Source: an uncultured Caulobacteraceae bacterium | Lineage (GTDB): Bacteria > Pseudomonadota > Alphaproteobacteria > Caulobacterales > TH1-2 | NCBI GenBank assembly: GCA_937967425.1 | Contig: CALBST010000123.1 | Location: 1-7,769 of the forward strand | Reading direction: 5' to 3' | Length of the DNA stretch: 7,769 bases | Part shown: positions 6,134-7,769 of the stretch, piece by piece | Numbering within the stretch: position 1 is the stretch's first letter | Layout of the letters: every line of letters begins with the position of its first letter | Program-made: the position numbers and the translations under genes | Notes under the pieces: model-generated | What the model was told of the DNA's origin: nothing | Seen by the model: only the letters and a program-made list of their open reading frames with translations | Database searches by the model: none

Positions 6134-6157
6134 CCAAGCGTTTGCTGAGGAATTGCG

Positions 6158-7723
6158 ATGAAGCCAGTGCACGCCGCGATCATCTACTGTCGCGTGTCGA
6201 GCCAGAAGCAAGAGCTTGATGGTGACGGCAACCGAAGTCAGGAGCACCTGTGTCGCGCGCACGCTACCAAGCTCGGCGTGTCGGTCGAGGCTGTCTATAC
6301 CGACAGCAAGTCCGGCTATGGCGACTATATGGAGCGCCCCGGCATGGTGCGCGTTCTTGAGCACCTAAAGAAGCATCGAAGCAAGCGCTACGTCGTCATC
6401 TTCGATGACTTGAAGCGGTTTGCCCGGAGAACACGCTTCTATTGGGAGCTGCGCGATCGTCTCGCCTCATTTAACGCCTCGGTCGACAGCCCCAATTTCC
6501 GTTTCGAGGACAGTCCAGAGGGGCGTCACCATGAGACCATCACGGTTGCCGGCGGCGAACTCGAACGCGAGCAGCTCCGACGGCAAGCCATTCAGAAAAT
6601 GACCGCTCGGGTTGAACGTGGTTACGCCGTCACCTCGGCCCCTGTTGGCTACGAGTATCGCTCGGTCAAACGTAGCGGCCGCGTTCTATTCCCGAAGGAG
6701 CCCGAGGCGTCGATTGTGCGTGAAGCGCTCGAAGGCTACGCGTGCGGCCGCTTCGAGAGCCAGGCCGAGGTGCAACGCTTCCTTGAAAGCCGTCCGGAAT
6801 TTCCGCGCGATCGCAAAGGCCGGGTTCACAATCCGCGCGTCACAGAGATGTTGAAGCGGGAGATGTATGCCGGGCTCGTCAGCGCGCCTTATTGGAACGT
6901 CTCGCTACGACAGGGCGTGCACGAAGGATTAATTAGCGTCGAGACCTTCAACACGATTCAAGATCGCTTGGCCGGAAAGAAACGCGCGCCCGCACGCGCC
7001 GACTTCAATCCCGATTTCCCTCTGCGGGGCTTTGTTGCCTGCACCTGCGGCACGATGCTGACTGCGGGCTGGACCAAGGGCCGCGAGCGGCACTACCCCT
7101 ATTACTTCTGTTACAACCGGGGTTGCCCCCACTACGGACGATCCATCAAGCGCGACGCGCTGGAAGCTAAGTTCGCTATCATCATGTCGAGCGTTCAACC
7201 GCCCGCCGGTGTGTTTCGCGCCGCGCGCCAAATGTTCGAAGATGCGTGGAATGCCCGCATCGCCGCGAGCGATACGGACGCAAAGGCGCTGCAGACAACG
7301 CTCTCATCGGCGGATCGACAGATCCAACAACTACTCGATCGCGTCGTTGAAACTGAAAGCGCCGCGGTCGCCAAAGCTTACGAAGAACGCATCGAGCGTT
7401 TGCAGGCGGAGAAGCTCGCAATCGCTGAGAAACTGCAACGCGTGGACAAGCCGAAGCTCAATTTCGAATCCGCTGTTAGAACCGCGATGAACTTCCTAGA
7501 AAACCCAATGAAACTATGGAGTTCAGAGCGTATCGAGCAGAAGCGTTTGGCCCTACGACTAACGTTTGCCCAGCACCTGGAATTCGACCGCGAGACAGGT
7601 TTTAGAACCGCCCATTTGTCTTTGCCATTCAAGGCTTTAGCGGCGATCTCAGAGCCGTTTTTGGGGCCGATTCAGGCAATGGTGGGCGCGACAGGGATTG
7701 AACCTGTGACCCCTCCCGTGTGA
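6158..7723 (+). CDS. Large serine recombinase / site-specific integrase
   Basis: This 521-residue protein has the layout of a large serine recombinase. The N-terminal catalytic domain (about 5-150) has YCRVSSQKQ with nucleophile Ser14 and Arg12, then FDDLKRFAR (82-90) with the paired arginines R87 and R90. ELEREQLRRQ (134-143) starts the long linking helix. The recombinase domain follows (about 155-275; APVGYEYR at 161-168). A zinc ribbon has C295, C297, C318 and C323. A coiled coil lies at about 378-428. Such enzymes integrate and excise elements through a covalent phosphoserine. The ATG at 6158 has GAGG 7 bases upstream. The gene follows the small ORF by 24 bases. Residues 508-521 (MVGATGIEPVTPPV) come from the antisense strand of a tRNA gene, so the native C-terminus is probably about residue 507 plus whatever attP supplies in the excised form. 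All catalytic residues I can place are present. Confidence 0.9.
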   Translation: MKPVHAAIIYCRVSSQKQELDGDGNRSQEHLCRAHATKLGVSVEAVYTDSKSGYGDYMERPGMVRVLEHLKKHRSKRYVVIFDDLKRFARRTRFYWELRDRLASFNASVDSPNFRFEDSPEGRHHETITVAGGELEREQLRRQAIQKMTARVERGYAVTSAPVGYEYRSVKRSGRVLFPKEPEASIVREALEGYACGRFESQAEVQRFLESRPEFPRDRKGRVHNPRVTEMLKREMYAGLVSAPYWNVSLRQGVHEGLISVETFNTIQDRLAGKKRAPARADFNPDFPLRGFVACTCGTMLTAGWTKGRERHYPYYFCYNRGCPHYGRSIKRDALEAKFAIIMSSVQPPAGVFRAARQMFEDAWNARIAASDTDAKALQTTLSSADRQIQQLLDRVVETESAAVAKAYEERIERLQAEKLAIAEKLQRVDKPKLNFESAVRTAMNFLENPMKLWSSERIEQKRLALRLTFAQHLEFDRETGFRTAHLSLPFKALAAISEPFLGPIQAMVGATGIEPVTPPV

Positions 7724-7754
7724 AGGGAGTGCTCTCCCGCTGAGCTACGCGCCC
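7680..7754 (-). tRNA. tRNA-Val (anticodon CAC), CCA encoded
   Basis: Read on the minus strand, all parts of a 75-nt tRNA are present: acceptor GGGCGCG/CGCGCCC, D arm GCTC/GAGC, anticodon stem CTCCC/GGGAG with loop TTCACAC (anticodon CAC, reads GUG), variable loop GGGTC, T arm ACAGG/CCTGT with loop TTCAATC, discriminator A and encoded CCA. The gene looks intact and functional. Its 3' end points left towards the recombinase gene, which reads into it on the opposite strand as far as 7723. This is the usual geometry of an island inserted at a tRNA 3' end. The promoter lies beyond the right edge. Confidence 0.93.
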
Positions 7755-7769
7755 GAAAGCCAAGCTTCC

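Noticed and set aside
1..7679. Second att copy (direct repeat of the tRNA 3' end) inside the window
   Set aside because: I scanned for CAGGGATTGAACC-like and GGTGGGCGCG-like segments and found none, so the other end should lie outside the window.
7683..7723. GATGIEPVTPPV as a conserved C-terminal domain of the recombinase
   Set aside because: This peptide is the familiar antisense translation of a tRNA T arm and anticodon region. It reflects the overlapping tRNA, not a protein domain.

Overview
The window is GC-rich (roughly 60%) and dense in coding sequence. Its protein families (DUF3363-type relaxase, ArdC, SSB-like protein, serine recombinase) are those of an alphaproteobacterial genomic island, but I cannot place the family or genus. 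The right edge holds a tRNA-Val(CAC) gene that looks chromosomal. Nearly everything to its left reads as the tRNA-proximal end of an integrative mobilizable element, or of a conjugative element whose transfer genes lie outside the window.

Layout, left to right. The 3' part of an SSB-like gene (1-296, +) ends in a textbook hairpin terminator, followed by a perfect 13-bp GC palindrome in the leader of ardC (397-1341, +), an antirestriction metalloprotease-like protein. Convergent to ardC is a broken isochorismatase-family hydrolase (1377-2026, -), with a frameshift and a Ser where the nucleophilic Cys should be. At about 2210-2275 (+) there is a short, degenerate copy of an ArdC C-terminus. Next is a leftward pair: crcB (3562-3957, -), a fluoride channel, then an MFS transporter (2280-3485, -), with a 22-codon reading frame filling the gap between them. 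The 476-bp region 3958-4433 has no convincing gene. It carries nested inverted repeats, a tandem repeat and three iteron-like copies of a 10-mer directly before a relaxase gene (4434-5639, +), so it is a candidate oriT or relaxase operator. A small conserved-looking ORF (5816-6133, +) and a 521-residue serine recombinase (6158-7723, +) follow, 24 bp apart.

The last 14 recombinase codons are read from the antisense strand of the tRNA-Val gene (7680-7754, -). The island therefore lies against the 3' end of the tRNA, where island insertions usually leave the tRNA intact. As a unit, the recombinase would integrate and excise, the relaxase with its upstream repeats would mobilise, SSB and ArdC would protect incoming DNA, and CrcB plus the MFS protein would be cargo (fluoride tolerance and possible efflux). 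Remnants at 1377-2311 suggest the cargo region has been rearranged. The second att site is not visible and should lie left of the window.
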